NCBI GenBank assembly: GCA_014656495.1 | Contig: BNCN01000009.1 | Span: 363,424 to 427,423 of the forward strand | From: Comamonas sp. KCTC 72670 | GTDB lineage: Bacteria; Myxococcota; Myxococcia; Myxococcales; Myxococcaceae | DNA length: 64,000 nucleotides | Direction of reading: 5' to 3' | Shown here: positions 54,479 through 63,877 of the stretch, piece after piece | Numbering within the stretch: the stretch's first letter is position 1 | How the letters are laid out: each line of letters starts with the position of its first letter | Notes under the pieces: generated by a model | What the model was told of the DNA's origin: nothing | The model's input: the letters and a program-made list of their open reading frames with translations, nothing else | Databases searched by the model: none | Made by a program: the position numbers and the translations under genes

Positions 54479-55117
54479 TTACAAAGTGACCAGGCCGAGC
54501 TTCGCCGCGCGGACCACGGCCTCGGTGCGCCGCTGGACGCCCAGCTTGGCGAGCACGGCGTTGACGTGGAACTTGGCGGTGTGCTCGCTGATGGCGAGCC
54601 GGTCCGCGATGGCCTTGTTCGACAGTCCCTCCGCGAGCAGCCCGAGCACCTCGCGCTCCCGGGGCGTCAGCGCGTCCGGCGCGCTCGTGGGCGGCCCGAG
54701 CGCGGCGTCGCGTGGCAGGGCCCGCAGCTCCGAGAGGGCGGGGTCGAACACGCTCAACCCCCGGGCCACGGCGAGCAGGCCCGCGGTCAGCGCCGCCGGC
54801 TCCACGTCCCGGAAGAGCAACCCGCGGGCTCCCGCGCCCAGCGCCGCCTCCGCCGCGGCCTCATCCGCCACCAACGCGAGCACCGGGGCGCCCAGGTCCG
54901 GCGTCTCCACGCGAGTCTTCCCGGTCCGCAGCCCGGTGTCCCAAAGCACCACATCCGGCGGTTCTCCGGACGCCGACTCCAGGTCGACCTGGGTTCCGGA
55001 GGCCACCACGAAGGCCACGTCTGCCTGGTCGCTCAGCGCCCGGGACAGCGCACCCCGGGCGAGCGGGTCCTCCGCCACGAGCGAGAGCCGGAGAGGGGAA
55101 GTGGATGCGCCCAACAC
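54479..55117 (-). CDS. LuxR-family regulator with atypical receiver
   Basis: A 212-residue response-regulator-like protein. The C-terminal LuxR HTH is clear: [22 protein letters not shown] and H-T-A-K-F-H-V-N. The N-terminal receiver is degenerate: the acid pair reads A-E-D, an Asp is present in L-W-D-T-G, but the conserved lysine is replaced in L-L-F-R-D. Phosphorylation is therefore uncertain. Its GTG start has a weak ribosome-binding site. It precedes the MoxR operon on the same strand and might regulate it. Confidence 0.85.
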   Translation of the reverse strand: MLGASTSPLRLSLVAEDPLARGALSRALSDQADVAFVVASGTQVDLESASGEPPDVVLWDTGLRTGKTRVETPDLGAPVLALVADEAAAEAALGAGARGLLFRDVEPAALTAGLLAVARGLSVFDPALSELRALPRDAALGPPTSAPDALTPREREVLGLLAEGLSNKAIADRLAISEHTAKFHVNAVLAKLGVQRRTEAVVRAAKLGLVTL

Positions 55118-55187
55118 GAGGCGTCTTTACTAACCAGGACCTTCTGGCGGCGCTGGCACGCTGCGCCTCGGCAACGTCGGGTGGGCC

Positions 55188-55556
55188 TCAGAAGCCCCGC
55201 AGCCGCCACAGGAGCAGCAGGGCCACGGCGAGCACGAGCGCCGCGCCCACCGCTGTCCAGAGCACGACGGAGCCGCCCGCCGGAATCCTGGGGAGGATGG
55301 GCAGCTTCTGGGTCCGGAGCTCCTCGGTGATTTGCGCGAGCAGGCCGGCGTCGTACGTCACGGGCTCGCCCTTGCGGAGCTTCCGGCCCATCGCCTCCAA
55401 CTCGCCACCGGGCAGGTACCGGTCGGAGAGGAGCACGCTGCGCGCCTGGAGCTCCCGCTCGGTGCCATGGGCGGCGGGGTCCAGTCCACAACCCGAACAG
55501 GGGGTAAAGGCGCCCACCTTCGAGTTGCCGCACCGCACGCAGACCGCCAGGCTCAT
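55188..55556 (-). CDS. Zinc-ribbon membrane protein
   Basis: A 122-residue protein with an N-terminal zinc ribbon (C-V-R-C-G and C-S-G-C-G near residues 6-24) in the cytoplasm, a helical linker, and one C-terminal transmembrane helix near 97-117. Tail-anchored topology is expected. No known function. Confidence 0.8.
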   Translation of the reverse strand: MSLAVCVRCGNSKVGAFTPCSGCGLDPAAHGTERELQARSVLLSDRYLPGGELEAMGRKLRKGEPVTYDAGLLAQITEELRTQKLPILPRIPAGGSVVLWTAVGAALVLAVALLLLWRLRGF

Positions 55557-55596
55557 GCGCCCACCCTAGCGCGATTAAGGCGGCGCGTGCGTCCCA

Positions 55597-55632
55597 CCTG
55601 AACGGCCCTTCAAGTCGCGCGGGCCGTTCAGG
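55597..55632. terminator. Perfect 12-bp stem-loop between the epimerase and zinc-ribbon genes
   Basis: CCTGAACGGCCC (55597-55608) and GGGCCGTTCAGG (55621-55632) flank a 12-base loop. It is about 105 bases beyond the epimerase stop. No strong T-run. Confidence 0.65.
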
Positions 55633-55737
55633 GGCGTCACCTCACGGCGCGAGGCTGCTCAGGTGCTGCCGGATGTGCGCCACGGAGGTGGTCCTCGACG
55701 CGAACGTGTCGGCCGAGGTCCATGTCGTAGCACCCGC

Positions 55738-56814
55738 TCAAGCCAGCGTGACGCCGTGCCCAGGCGCATCCACTGGAAGCTCCAATCGCGCGCCGGCGTA
55801 CCGGGCCCCGCCCTGGAAGGGATGGCTCGCGATGAACAGCGGCGTATCCAGGTCGGCGTAGGTGAATCCACCGAGCCCCGCGGCCAGATGGGCGGAGGCG
55901 GACATGGCCAGCACGCTCTCCACCATGCCGCCCACCATCAGCTCCAAGCCGGCGGCGCGAGCGAGGCTCCACATCGTCAGCGCCTCGACGACGCCGCATT
56001 TCATCGTCTTGATGTTGATGGCATGTGCGGCGCCTTCGCGGATGAGACGCAGCACGTCCTTCGCCGAGCGCGCCGACTCATCCGCGCACACGGGCACGCG
56101 CGAGCGCCGCGCGAGCTCCGCCATGCCGGCCACGTCATGCGCGGGCACGGGCTGCTCGAAGAGGGCGAGCGGCACGTCGGCGCGCTCCAGCTCCTTCAGG
56201 AAGGCCAGCGCCTCGGCCACGTCGTAGCCACCGTTGGCGTCCGCGAAGAGGCGCGCCTGTGGCGCCACCGCGTGGACGGCGACCAGCCGCGCGGCGTCTT
56301 CACCCGGAGGCAGCGCGCCGACCTTCACCTTCAGCGTGGAGATGCCCCGCGCCAGGATGGCCTGCGCGGACCGCCGCGCATGCGCCACGTCACCCGCCGT
56401 CACCGTCATGTCGATGTCCAACGTGCGCTGGGCGCCGCCGAACAGGACGTACAGCGGGACGCGGTAGTGGCGCGCGAGCGCATCCAGCATCGCCGTCTCC
56501 ACGGCGCACCGGGCGGCGGGCGCCAGCGCGAGCGAATCGCCGAGCGCCTCGGATACGGGCCGCCACGACCGAACATCCTGTCCCAGCAGCCCCGCGCGCA
56601 CCTGCTCGAGCGCCCCCAGGGTGCTGGCCTGGGTCTCACCGCTGACGGCGGGGAAGGGGGCCGCCTCGCCCAGGCCCTGTGTGCCATCCGCCAGGGTCAG
56701 TCGCACCAGCACGTTCTCCGCGGCGTACTGCGCGCCGGTGGCGATGGCGAAGGGCTCGGTGAGGGGCAACCGCAGTGGCTCGAAGTGAACGGCGGTGATG
56801 AGCGTGGGCGTCAT
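55738..56814 (-). CDS. Dipeptide epimerase (enolase superfamily)
   Basis: A 358-residue muconate-lactonising-type enolase-superfamily protein. The KxK base motif is L-K-V-K-V-G. Metal ligands appear in F-A-D-A-N-G-G-Y, L-F-E-Q-P and C-A-D-E-S-A. The second base is in I-N-I-K-T-M-K. Near the end D-L-D-T-P gives the DxD that binds the dipeptide amino group, as in L-Ala-D/L-Glu epimerases used in peptidoglycan recycling. The exact dipeptide is not certain. Divergent from the hybrid kinase gene. Confidence 0.9.
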   Translation of the reverse strand: MTPTLITAVHFEPLRLPLTEPFAIATGAQYAAENVLVRLTLADGTQGLGEAAPFPAVSGETQASTLGALEQVRAGLLGQDVRSWRPVSEALGDSLALAPAARCAVETAMLDALARHYRVPLYVLFGGAQRTLDIDMTVTAGDVAHARRSAQAILARGISTLKVKVGALPPGEDAARLVAVHAVAPQARLFADANGGYDVAEALAFLKELERADVPLALFEQPVPAHDVAGMAELARRSRVPVCADESARSAKDVLRLIREGAAHAINIKTMKCGVVEALTMWSLARAAGLELMVGGMVESVLAMSASAHLAAGLGGFTYADLDTPLFIASHPFQGGARYAGARLELPVDAPGHGVTLA

Positions 56815-56960
56815 GGGCGGCCGAGGAGGTTAGTCGCCAAGGCCCGAGAGATGCGCAAGCCCCGAGAAGGAAGCGGCGGGTGCCCGACACCCGAAGACTT
56901 TCGACTGAGACATGGATTCCCCGCGTCCTTGTGATTGGCGCCTGTTCGTGGCGACATGGC

Positions 56961-58991
56961 GTGATTCTGAGAGACACGTCCCTGGCCATACCGGCCCCCG
57001 ACACGGCGATGTTGTTGGCTGCGCTCGAGGAAGCGGAGCGCCAGCAACCCGACGGCTGCATGGTGTTGCTCGCCATTCGCGGCGTGTCCGGGGCCGTGGA
57101 GGACTTTCAGTGGGCGTGGGCGAATCCCGCGGGCGCGCGGGCGTTGGGGCACGCGCCGGAGGCCCTGCGGGGCCAGCGGCTGCGCGCGTTGATGCCCGAC
57201 TCCGGGTTGGGCCGCCGGCTGAACCTGCTGCGCGACGTGGTCGATGCGGGCCGGCCCGCGGTGGACGACTTCCAGGAGGGCAGCGCCTGGCTGCAGGGCA
57301 CCGCGGTGCCGCTGCGGGACGGCGTGCTGCTGCGGCTGCGGGACATCACCAGCGCCGTGCGGTTGGAGGAGGGCGTCCGCGACACGCTGGACTGGGTGGG
57401 CAACGTGTTGGAGTCGACGCCCGACGCGTTCTTCTCCGTGGACGCGGACTGGCGCGTCACCTACGTGAATCACGAGGCGGCGGCCCTCAGCGGGCGGTCG
57501 CAGGACCAGCTCTTCCGGCAGATTCTGTGGCAGGCCTGCCCGGAGTTGTTGGGCACGCGCATGGAGCGGGAGCTGCGCCAGGTGGCCGCTGGCGCGGGCG
57601 CCACCATCTTCGAATGGCGCGCCGCGCCCGGCCGCTGGCACGAGGTCCACGCCTGGGGCGCGAACGGCCATGTCTCCATCTTCGGAAGGGACATCACCGC
57701 GAGGAAGCGCGCGGAAGCCGAGCGGGACGTGCTCTTGTCCCAGGAGCAATCGGGCCGGTTGGAGGCGGAGGCGCTGGTGCACGAGCGCACGCGCGAGCTC
57801 ATGGCCGCACGCGAGCGCCTGGTGCAGTCGGAGAAGCTGGCCATGGCGGGCCAGCTCGCGGCGGGCGTGGGCCACGAAATCAACAACCCGCTCTCCTACG
57901 TCGTGGGCAACCTCCAGTTCGCGCTGGAGCAGCTCGAGTCCCTGGAGTCCCCCGCCTCGTACGCGCACGTCAACGCCCTGAGAGAGGCGATGGAGGCCCT
58001 GCGGGAAGCCAAGGAAGGCGCCGAGCGCATCCGCACGACCGTTCGCGACCTGCAGACCTTCGCCCGCGCGGAGGAGCCTCGCCTGTCACCGGTGGACGTG
58101 CACGCGGCGCTGGAGTTCGGCCTCTCCATGGCGATGCCGCACCTGGGCCACCGCGCCCGGGTGGAGAAGCGTCTGGGCGAAGTACCCACGGCGATGGCGC
58201 ATGAAACGCGCCTGGGGCAGGTGTTCCTCCAACTGCTCATCAACGCCGCGCAAGCCATCCCCGAAGGGGACGTGGGGCGCTACGAGGTGACGCTCTCCAC
58301 GTGGAAGGACGACACCACGGTGGTGGTGGAGATCGCCGACAACGGCCACGGCATGGCGCCCGAGGTGCTGGAGCGCGCCTTCGAGCCCTTCTTCACCACG
58401 CGCCCGATGGGAGAGGGCGCCGGGCTGGGGCTGTCCACCAGTCTGGGCCTGGTGCGCAGCATGGGCGGCGAGCTGACCGTGACGAGCGCCCCGGGCGTGG
58501 GCAGCGTGTTTCAGGTGCGGCTCCCCACCACGGAGGCCGCCGCGCCCGCCGCGCGTCCCGAGGAAGGGACGGACGTCACCCGCCGCAAGCGCGTGCTGGT
58601 GGTGGATGACGAGCCCTTGCTCGCGGCGGTGCTGGGCCGGGTGCTCGGCGCGCGGCACGAGGTGGTGGTGGTCCACAGCGGGCGTGAGGCGCTGGAGCTG
58701 CTCGCGCGCGACCCGGACTTCGACCGCGTCTTCTGCGACCTGATGATGGACGGCATGACGGGGATGGACGTGCACGACGCGCTGGCCGCCAGGGCCCCGG
58801 AGCTGCTCTCGCGCTTCGTCTTCATGACGGGCGGGGCCTTCTCCGAGCGCGCGCGGGCCTTCCTCCAATCCGTGCCGCTGCCACGAATCGAGAAGCCCTT
58901 CGAGCTACGGGTCCTGCATGCGTTGGTGGACGAAGCCCCTCCACGCGCCGGCAGCCAGGAGCGGCCGGCGCGCGAGCCAGGGGCGGTGTGA
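56961..58991 (+). CDS. Soluble hybrid histidine kinase: PAS, HisKA, ATPase, receiver
   Basis: About 676 residues, no membrane segment. Two PAS-like domains (near 15-120 and 130-250) are followed by a coiled linker. The H-box reads A-A-G-V-G-H-E-I-N-N-P-L near 290. The ATPase region has N-A-A-Q-A-I and G-A-G-L-G-L-S-T-S. A C-terminal receiver has R-V-L-V-V-D-D-E-P, phospho-acceptor in F-C-D-L-M-M-D, and I-E-K-P-F. It probably senses a cytoplasmic signal. The start is uncertain: GTG 56961 is chosen; ATG 57009 and an extension to 56880 are possible. Confidence 0.9.
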   Translation: MILRDTSLAIPAPDTAMLLAALEEAERQQPDGCMVLLAIRGVSGAVEDFQWAWANPAGARALGHAPEALRGQRLRALMPDSGLGRRLNLLRDVVDAGRPAVDDFQEGSAWLQGTAVPLRDGVLLRLRDITSAVRLEEGVRDTLDWVGNVLESTPDAFFSVDADWRVTYVNHEAAALSGRSQDQLFRQILWQACPELLGTRMERELRQVAAGAGATIFEWRAAPGRWHEVHAWGANGHVSIFGRDITARKRAEAERDVLLSQEQSGRLEAEALVHERTRELMAARERLVQSEKLAMAGQLAAGVGHEINNPLSYVVGNLQFALEQLESLESPASYAHVNALREAMEALREAKEGAERIRTTVRDLQTFARAEEPRLSPVDVHAALEFGLSMAMPHLGHRARVEKRLGEVPTAMAHETRLGQVFLQLLINAAQAIPEGDVGRYEVTLSTWKDDTTVVVEIADNGHGMAPEVLERAFEPFFTTRPMGEGAGLGLSTSLGLVRSMGGELTVTSAPGVGSVFQVRLPTTEAAAPAARPEEGTDVTRRKRVLVVDDEPLLAAVLGRVLGARHEVVVVHSGREALELLARDPDFDRVFCDLMMDGMTGMDVHDALAARAPELLSRFVFMTGGAFSERARAFLQSVPLPRIEKPFELRVLHALVDEAPPRAGSQERPAREPGAV

Positions 58992-59678
58992 CTACAGCTT
59001 CACTTCGTCCCGGTCGGGCTGGGTGATGTAGCCGGAGCCCGCGGCGACGAGCTTGGCCATCAGCTTGTCCATGCCGTTGGAGCGGGCGAAGGCCATCTCG
59101 TTGCGGGTGGCGCCCACCAGGGTGAGCAGCTGCACCTTGCCGCTGGGCAGCACGAAGTGGTCGGGCCGGGACGGGTCCCGGACGAACACGAAGCCACCCA
59201 GCTTGGACTCGCCGCCGTCCAGCGAGCCCTCCACGGGATAGCGGTGTCCCATGGCGAAGGCGCGCAGGGACACGAGGTTGTAGGCCATCATGTCCAGCAG
59301 CCGGAACACCGGCCACTTCGCCTGCTCTGGCGTGTGGATGACCATCTCGTAGCCCAGTCCGCTGGGCGCGTCGTCGGGGAACTCCTCACCGGGCGTGACG
59401 GTGAAGGGGTTGGACAGTCCGCTGGTGACATAGGTCCAGTAGGGATAGCTCTCGCTGGGCGGCGCGACGCGCACGCCCATGGGGCCCCAGTTGGGGTCCG
59501 CTTCCTGGACCTGGGCCAGCTCGCTCTCCATCCACGCCTGGATGGCATCCGTCTGGTCGAGGGTGAAGACGCCTTCGTCAATGGCGCCGAACATCTTCGG
59601 ATACTCGACTTCGTCGCGGTCCGCCCAGCAGTCTTCGTACCACTGGATGAAGTCTTCGTCCGTCTCCGGGGCTTTCAT
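58992..59678 (-). CDS. Suppressor-of-fused (SUFU) domain protein
   Basis: A 228-residue soluble acidic protein. The central and C-terminal parts (G-L-G-Y-E-M-V-I-H-T-P, L-T-L-V-G-A-T-R-N-E-M-A-F) match bacterial SUFU-domain proteins, whose biological role is unknown; some are polymorphic-toxin immunity proteins. No toxin gene is adjacent. Its stop touches the hybrid kinase stop on the opposite strand. Confidence 0.75.
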   Translation of the reverse strand: MKAPETDEDFIQWYEDCWADRDEVEYPKMFGAIDEGVFTLDQTDAIQAWMESELAQVQEADPNWGPMGVRVAPPSESYPYWTYVTSGLSNPFTVTPGEEFPDDAPSGLGYEMVIHTPEQAKWPVFRLLDMMAYNLVSLRAFAMGHRYPVEGSLDGGESKLGGFVFVRDPSRPDHFVLPSGKVQLLTLVGATRNEMAFARSNGMDKLMAKLVAAGSGYITQPDRDEVKL

Positions 59679-59762
59679 GGCCGTGACACTCTAGAGGCTC
59701 ACTCCGGTTTCACAACTTCAAGTCGCGTCGAGTCCTCTCCGGGCGACAGTCCAAGGGGGCGG

Positions 59763-60962
59763 TCAGGTGCCGGTCGCTCCTTTGGGGCCCGAGGAAGCGG
59801 CCAGGGGCCATGGCTTCAGCCCGCAGATGCGCTCGGCCTCCTCCACCGCGGGGGCCAGCCGGGCGTGCTCCCGGCGGAGGAAGCCCCGCACCGCCCCGTC
59901 CAGCGTCCGGTCGAAGATGAGATGGGCGCTGTGGACGGCGGTGGGCTCGAACCCGCGAGACACCTTGTGTTCCCCCCCGGCGCCGGGCTCGAACACCTTC
60001 CGTCCGGTCCGGATGCAGTCCTCGACGGAGTGATACAGGCAGACATGGAAGTGGAGGAAGGGGTGCTCCTCGAAGGCGCCCCAATACCGGCCGTAGAGGC
60101 GCTCCGCCGTGGCCAGGTTGAAGGCGCCGGCGATGACCTGGTCGCCCCGGACGGCCTCCACCATCTCCACCGCGTCCGGCAGGGTGCGGAAGACGCGCGC
60201 GAAGAAGTCTGGGGTGAGTTGAATCTGCCCCCAGGCGTGGCGCTCGCAGGTGGCGGTGTAGAACCCGTAGGCCCGTTGGGCGTGCGCCGGGGACAGCGCC
60301 TCTCCGCGCACGGTGCGCAGGGTGATGCCCTGGGTGGCCGCGGCGCCGCGCTCGCGCTTGAGCTGGTTGCGGCGCTTGGAGTCGAAGCGCGCCAGATAGT
60401 CGTCGTAGCTGCCGTAGCCCGGGTTCTTCCAATGGAACTGGAGGGTGATGCGGCGGGCGAGCCCCTCGGCCTCCAGGAAGTCCGCCTCGTCCCCGGTGGG
60501 GTAGAGGATGTGGACGGAGGAGCAGCCCGCCTCCTGGGCGCTCTCGGCGGCGGCGGCGAGCAGCAGCCTCCGTAAGGTGGGGACGTCCTCACTGGGGGCG
60601 ATGAGGAAGCGCGGGACGGTGGCGGGGGACAGCGGGCCGCCCACGACGAGCTTCGGGTAGTACTCCACCCCGAGCCGGGCGGCGGCATCCGCCCAGCCGA
60701 AGTCGTAGATGTACTCGCCCATGCTGTGGAACTTGAGGTACGCGGGCGCGGCGGCCACCAGCTTCGGGCCTCGCCACAGCGTGAGGTGATGCGGGGCCCA
60801 GCCCGTCTCCTCGGTGGCGCTGCCGCTCTCCTCCATGGCGGCCAGCCAGGCGTGCCGGACGAAGGGGGGCGCGTCGGGACCTGCCAGGGCGTCCCAGCCA
60901 TCGGCCGGGGCGTCGGTCACAGCTTCGAGGATGCGGAGACGGAGCGGGGTATCGGCGGGCAC
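59763..60962 (-). CDS. GNAT/FemAB-like acyltransferase (COG3146)
   Basis: A 399-residue cytoplasmic protein of the two-lobed FemAB-like branch of GNAT acyltransferases. Motifs include F-D-S-K-R-R-N-Q-L-K-R-E-R in the middle, and G-A-F-N-L-A followed by L-Y-G-R-Y-W-G-A. The family is annotated as possible peptidoglycan or aminoacyl transferase; the substrate is unproven. GTG 60962 is the start. It lies 55 bases downstream of the desaturase gene on the same strand. Confidence 0.85.
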   Translation of the reverse strand: MPADTPLRLRILEAVTDAPADGWDALAGPDAPPFVRHAWLAAMEESGSATEETGWAPHHLTLWRGPKLVAAAPAYLKFHSMGEYIYDFGWADAAARLGVEYYPKLVVGGPLSPATVPRFLIAPSEDVPTLRRLLLAAAAESAQEAGCSSVHILYPTGDEADFLEAEGLARRITLQFHWKNPGYGSYDDYLARFDSKRRNQLKRERGAAATQGITLRTVRGEALSPAHAQRAYGFYTATCERHAWGQIQLTPDFFARVFRTLPDAVEMVEAVRGDQVIAGAFNLATAERLYGRYWGAFEEHPFLHFHVCLYHSVEDCIRTGRKVFEPGAGGEHKVSRGFEPTAVHSAHLIFDRTLDGAVRGFLRREHARLAPAVEEAERICGLKPWPLAASSGPKGATGT

Positions 60963-61017
60963 GGGGGCAGTCTTAATGCGCCCCGCACATGCCCGCCGTG
61001 GGTTGCTGGCCCGTTTG

Positions 61018-61812
61018 TCAGGCGGCCCGGGCGGCGCCGCCGGCCCGAACGGCCTCGCGCGGCTCCGGCCACACGGCCCGCTGCGGGGTGGCGATGCGGA
61101 TGATGCGCAGCCACGCCAGCACGCGCATCACCTGCCACGTGGGGTCCAGCTCGAACTTCCGGGCGGCGAAGTTGGGGCTGCTGCCGTACTTGTGGTGGTT
61201 GTTCTGGAAGAGCTCCCCCATGCAGAGGAAGTCCATGGGCAGCGAGTTGCGCGACTTGTCGGTGCTCTCGAAGTTCCGGTAGCCGTACTTGTGCCCGCAC
61301 CAGTTGACGATGGCGCCGTGCACCGGGCCCATCAGGAAGTGCAGGGGCAGCAGCAGGAACTGCCAGGGCGAGGTCGCGAACAGCACATAGAAGGCGGAGT
61401 AGAAGGCCACCCAGCCCAGCGTGGCGAACCACGAGGTGCGCAGCGTGGTGTCCACGAGCGGCCATTCGGGGTAGCCACCCGTGAAGCGCGGCTCGGGTTG
61501 GCCCCGGCCGGCGGCGTAGTCCTCATAGCGGGCCTTGGTGTGCCACATCATCCGCGCCACATCCTTGAAGAAGTGCGGCGAGTGCGGGTCCTTCTCCGTG
61601 TCGGAGAACGCGTGGTGCTCACGGTGGAGGATGGCGTAGGCCTTGGGCGACAGGTACGAGGAGCCCTGCACCAGGTAGGTGAGCAGGTGCATCACCCGCT
61701 CCGTCTTGGGCCCCATGGTGTACATGCGGTGGGCCGCGTACCGATGCTGGAAGAAGCTCTGGAAGAACACACAGAGCAGCCAGTGCGAGACGAAGAAGAT
61801 GAGGACGGCCAT
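61018..61812 (-). CDS. Acyl-CoA/fatty-acid desaturase
   Basis: A 264-residue membrane di-iron desaturase with three histidine boxes: H-R-Y-A-A-H, H-R-E-H-H near residue 65, and N-N-H-H-K-Y-G near 192. About four transmembrane segments are predicted. It inserts a double bond into membrane acyl chains using oxygen. It is first of a likely two-gene operon with the GNAT-like gene and is divergent from bioA. Confidence 0.92.
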   Translation of the reverse strand: MAVLIFFVSHWLLCVFFQSFFQHRYAAHRMYTMGPKTERVMHLLTYLVQGSSYLSPKAYAILHREHHAFSDTEKDPHSPHFFKDVARMMWHTKARYEDYAAGRGQPEPRFTGGYPEWPLVDTTLRTSWFATLGWVAFYSAFYVLFATSPWQFLLLPLHFLMGPVHGAIVNWCGHKYGYRNFESTDKSRNSLPMDFLCMGELFQNNHHKYGSSPNFAARKFELDPTWQVMRVLAWLRIIRIATPQRAVWPEPREAVRAGGAARAA

Positions 61813-62040
61813 TGGAGTTCCCGGTTCAGTGTCGAAACTGGGGTAACACCGGGCATGTCATGGCAGCGTCATGCGGGGCAGAAGAGCCGCGGGGCTGCCC
61901 CGTGGGGCAAGAGGGCTGTGCGCCCCGTGCTTCACCGGGCCATCAGCAGAACGCGGCGCGGCATGTGTTGACGCGAGGTGCCGGGGCCCGCGCTTTCCGG
62001 TACGGATGCGTCAAAAGGCATCCGGGAGAGGAGCACACGC

Positions 62041-63372
62041 GTGGAGCGGGCGGACATCGTCAGGCTGGACAAGGCGCACGTCTGGCATCCCTACACGGCC
62101 ATGGAGGCGTACATCGCGGAGACGGATCCGCTGGTCGTCGTTCGCTCCCAGGGCTCCCATCTCTATGACGCGGATGGCACGCGCTACCTCGACGCCAATG
62201 GCTCCTGGTGGGTGTCGACGCTCGGGCATCGTCACCCCCGGCTGCTGAAGGCCCTCGCCGAGCAGGCCGCCACGCTCCCCCACGTCTCGCTCGCGGGCAT
62301 CACCCACGAGCCCGCGGCCCTGCTGGCGTCGGAGCTGGCGGCCATCGCGCCCGGCGCGGACCAGCCGGACCTCCCTTCCGCCGAGCGCCTGTCCCGGGTC
62401 TTCTATTCGGACAACGGGAGCACGGCGGTCGAGGTGGCCATCAAGATGGCGGCGCAGTACTGGGCGCAGAACGGGAAGCCCCGCCGCAGCCGCTTCATCA
62501 CCCTGTCTGGGGCCTTCCACGGCGAGACGATGGGCGCCACCAGCGTGGGCGGCGTCCCCTTGTTCCGGGAGGTCTTCGGGCCGCTGCTCTTCGACGTGGT
62601 GCACGTGCCCTCACCCGCGGAGGAGGGCGGCTGGGAGCGAGCCTTCGCCCAGGTGCAGGCCGCCCTGCGCGAGCACCCGGAGGAGATTGCCGGCGTCATC
62701 CTGGAGCCGGTGCTGCAGGGCGCGGCGGGCATGTTGATGTATTCGCCGGAGTTCGTCCGAGCGGTGCGCGAGGCCACGCGCGAAGTGGACACCTTCCTAA
62801 TCGCGGATGAGGTCTTCACCGGCATGGGCCGCACGGGCGCTCGCTTCGCGGTGGACCTGGCGGGCGTGGTGCCGGACATGGTGTGTCTGGCGAAGGCCGT
62901 CTCGGGAGGACTCCTTCCGTTCGGCGTGACGCTGGCCTCGGAGCGGGTCTTCTCGGGTTTCCTCGGAGCGTCGAACCGGGCGCTCTATTACGGGCACTCC
63001 TATTGTGGGAACCCATTGGGCGCCGCCATCGCTCGGGAAGTGCTCGCCGTGTACCGGGACGAAGACGTGCTGGGGCAGGTGGCCAGGAAAGCCCCTCGGG
63101 TGAAGGCCGCCTTCGAGCGGATGGCCGCCTCGATTCCAGGGCTGGTGCGGCCCAGGGCCGTGGGGATGGTGGGAGCGGTGGACCTGGGAAGCGGTGGCTA
63201 CCTCGCGCGGGGAGGCTGGCGGGTCTACGAGGCCGCGCGCCGCCGAGGGCTCTACCTGCGACCCATGGGAGACACGGTGTACATCGCCCCGGCGCTCAAT
63301 ATCTCGGAGGAAGACCTCGACGAGCTGCTGTCCGGCGTGGAGGCCTCGCTCCGGGAAGTCGCCGGGCGTTGA
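62041..63372 (+). CDS. bioA: Adenosylmethionine-8-amino-7-oxononanoate aminotransferase
   Basis: A 443-residue PLP aminotransferase of the class-III type, making 7,8-diaminopelargonate in biotin synthesis with SAM as amino donor. W-H-P-Y-T near residue 16 and D-A-N-G-S-W-W-V near 52 are BioA-type substrate motifs. Y-S-D-N-G-S-T-A-V-E and A-D-E-V-F-T-G-M-G-R are class-III features, and the PLP lysine is in C-L-A-K-A-V-S-G-G. GTG 62041 is chosen with GGAGAGGAG upstream; conserved sequence begins just after. No other bio gene is adjacent. Confidence 0.93.
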   Translation: MERADIVRLDKAHVWHPYTAMEAYIAETDPLVVVRSQGSHLYDADGTRYLDANGSWWVSTLGHRHPRLLKALAEQAATLPHVSLAGITHEPAALLASELAAIAPGADQPDLPSAERLSRVFYSDNGSTAVEVAIKMAAQYWAQNGKPRRSRFITLSGAFHGETMGATSVGGVPLFREVFGPLLFDVVHVPSPAEEGGWERAFAQVQAALREHPEEIAGVILEPVLQGAAGMLMYSPEFVRAVREATREVDTFLIADEVFTGMGRTGARFAVDLAGVVPDMVCLAKAVSGGLLPFGVTLASERVFSGFLGASNRALYYGHSYCGNPLGAAIAREVLAVYRDEDVLGQVARKAPRVKAAFERMAASIPGLVRPRAVGMVGAVDLGSGGYLARGGWRVYEAARRRGLYLRPMGDTVYIAPALNISEEDLDELLSGVEASLREVAGR

Positions 63373-63425
63373 GGACCTCGTTCCGGAGGGCGCGCACAAA
63401 TGTGCGGCACCGGACGAAGCGGTGG

Positions 63426-63455
63426 TTGACAGGTCGCGCGTCACGGGGATAGAAG
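63426..63455 (+). promoter_or_regulatory. Tandem rrn-type promoter unit 1
   Basis: TTGACA at 63426-63431 and TAGAAG at 63450-63455, followed by the GC-rich discriminator CCGCGCCCC. It is the first of six similar units between bioA and the window end. Confidence 0.7.
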
Positions 63456-63522
63456 CCGCGCCCCGCCCGACGCGGATCAGGCGGGGGAGCTGACAGCTGA
63501 ATAAAAGGGTCGACGGAGATTG

Positions 63523-63550
63523 TTGACCCTGGACGCGGCGGTGGTAGAAG
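63523..63550 (+). promoter_or_regulatory. Tandem rrn-type promoter unit 2
   Basis: TTGACC at 63523-63528 and TAGAAG at 63545-63550 (16-base spacer) are followed by CCGCGCCCC. Confidence 0.7.
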
Positions 63551-63627
63551 CCGCGCCCCTCCGGACGGGTGGCTGATCCAGCGCCTCGAAGGAGCAGCGA
63601 AATAGATAGAAGGATCAAGCTCAGAAG

Positions 63628-63655
63628 TTGATCTGAAGGGCGGTGGTGGTAAAAG
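63628..63655 (+). promoter_or_regulatory. Tandem rrn-type promoter unit 3
   Basis: TTGATC at 63628-63633 and TAAAAG at 63650-63655 (16-base spacer) are followed by CCGCATCCCC, the most divergent of the six. Confidence 0.6.
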
Positions 63656-63751
63656 CCGCATCCCCACGAAGAAGCCCGCGCACTGGCGCGGAAGGTACTT
63701 CGAGTGGGTGGCAGGACGAAAAAGACGGAATACGGCGGTCAACGCAGCAGG

Positions 63752-63779
63752 TTGACAGGAGACGCGGCGGTGGTAGAAG
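63752..63779 (+). promoter_or_regulatory. Tandem rrn-type promoter unit 4
   Basis: TTGACA at 63752-63757 and TAGAAG at 63774-63779 (16-base spacer) are followed by CCGCGCCCCC. Confidence 0.75.
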
Positions 63780-63847
63780 CCGCGCCCCCGGCGAAGAAGC
63801 CCGGAAGGAAAGGGCGGACGCGTCAGGGAGTCAACGTGAAGCAGCGG

Positions 63848-63877
63848 TTGACAGGGCGGGCGGCGAAGCGGTAGAAG
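63848..63877 (+). promoter_or_regulatory. Tandem rrn-type promoter unit 5
   Basis: TTGACA at 63848-63853 and TAGAAG at 63872-63877 (18-base spacer) are followed by CCGCGCCCC. Confidence 0.75.

Noticed and set aside
55637..55999. 120-residue minus-strand frame at the end of the epimerase gene
   Set aside because: It overlaps the conserved C-terminus of the epimerase in another frame and is Arg-rich without motif.
61968..61996. TTGACG upstream of bioA as a promoter
   Set aside because: No acceptable -10 hexamer lies 16-19 bases downstream.
63490..63515. CTGACA at 63490 as an additional promoter in the tandem array
   Set aside because: No TAGAAG-like -10 or GC-rich discriminator follows at the right distance, unlike the six accepted units.
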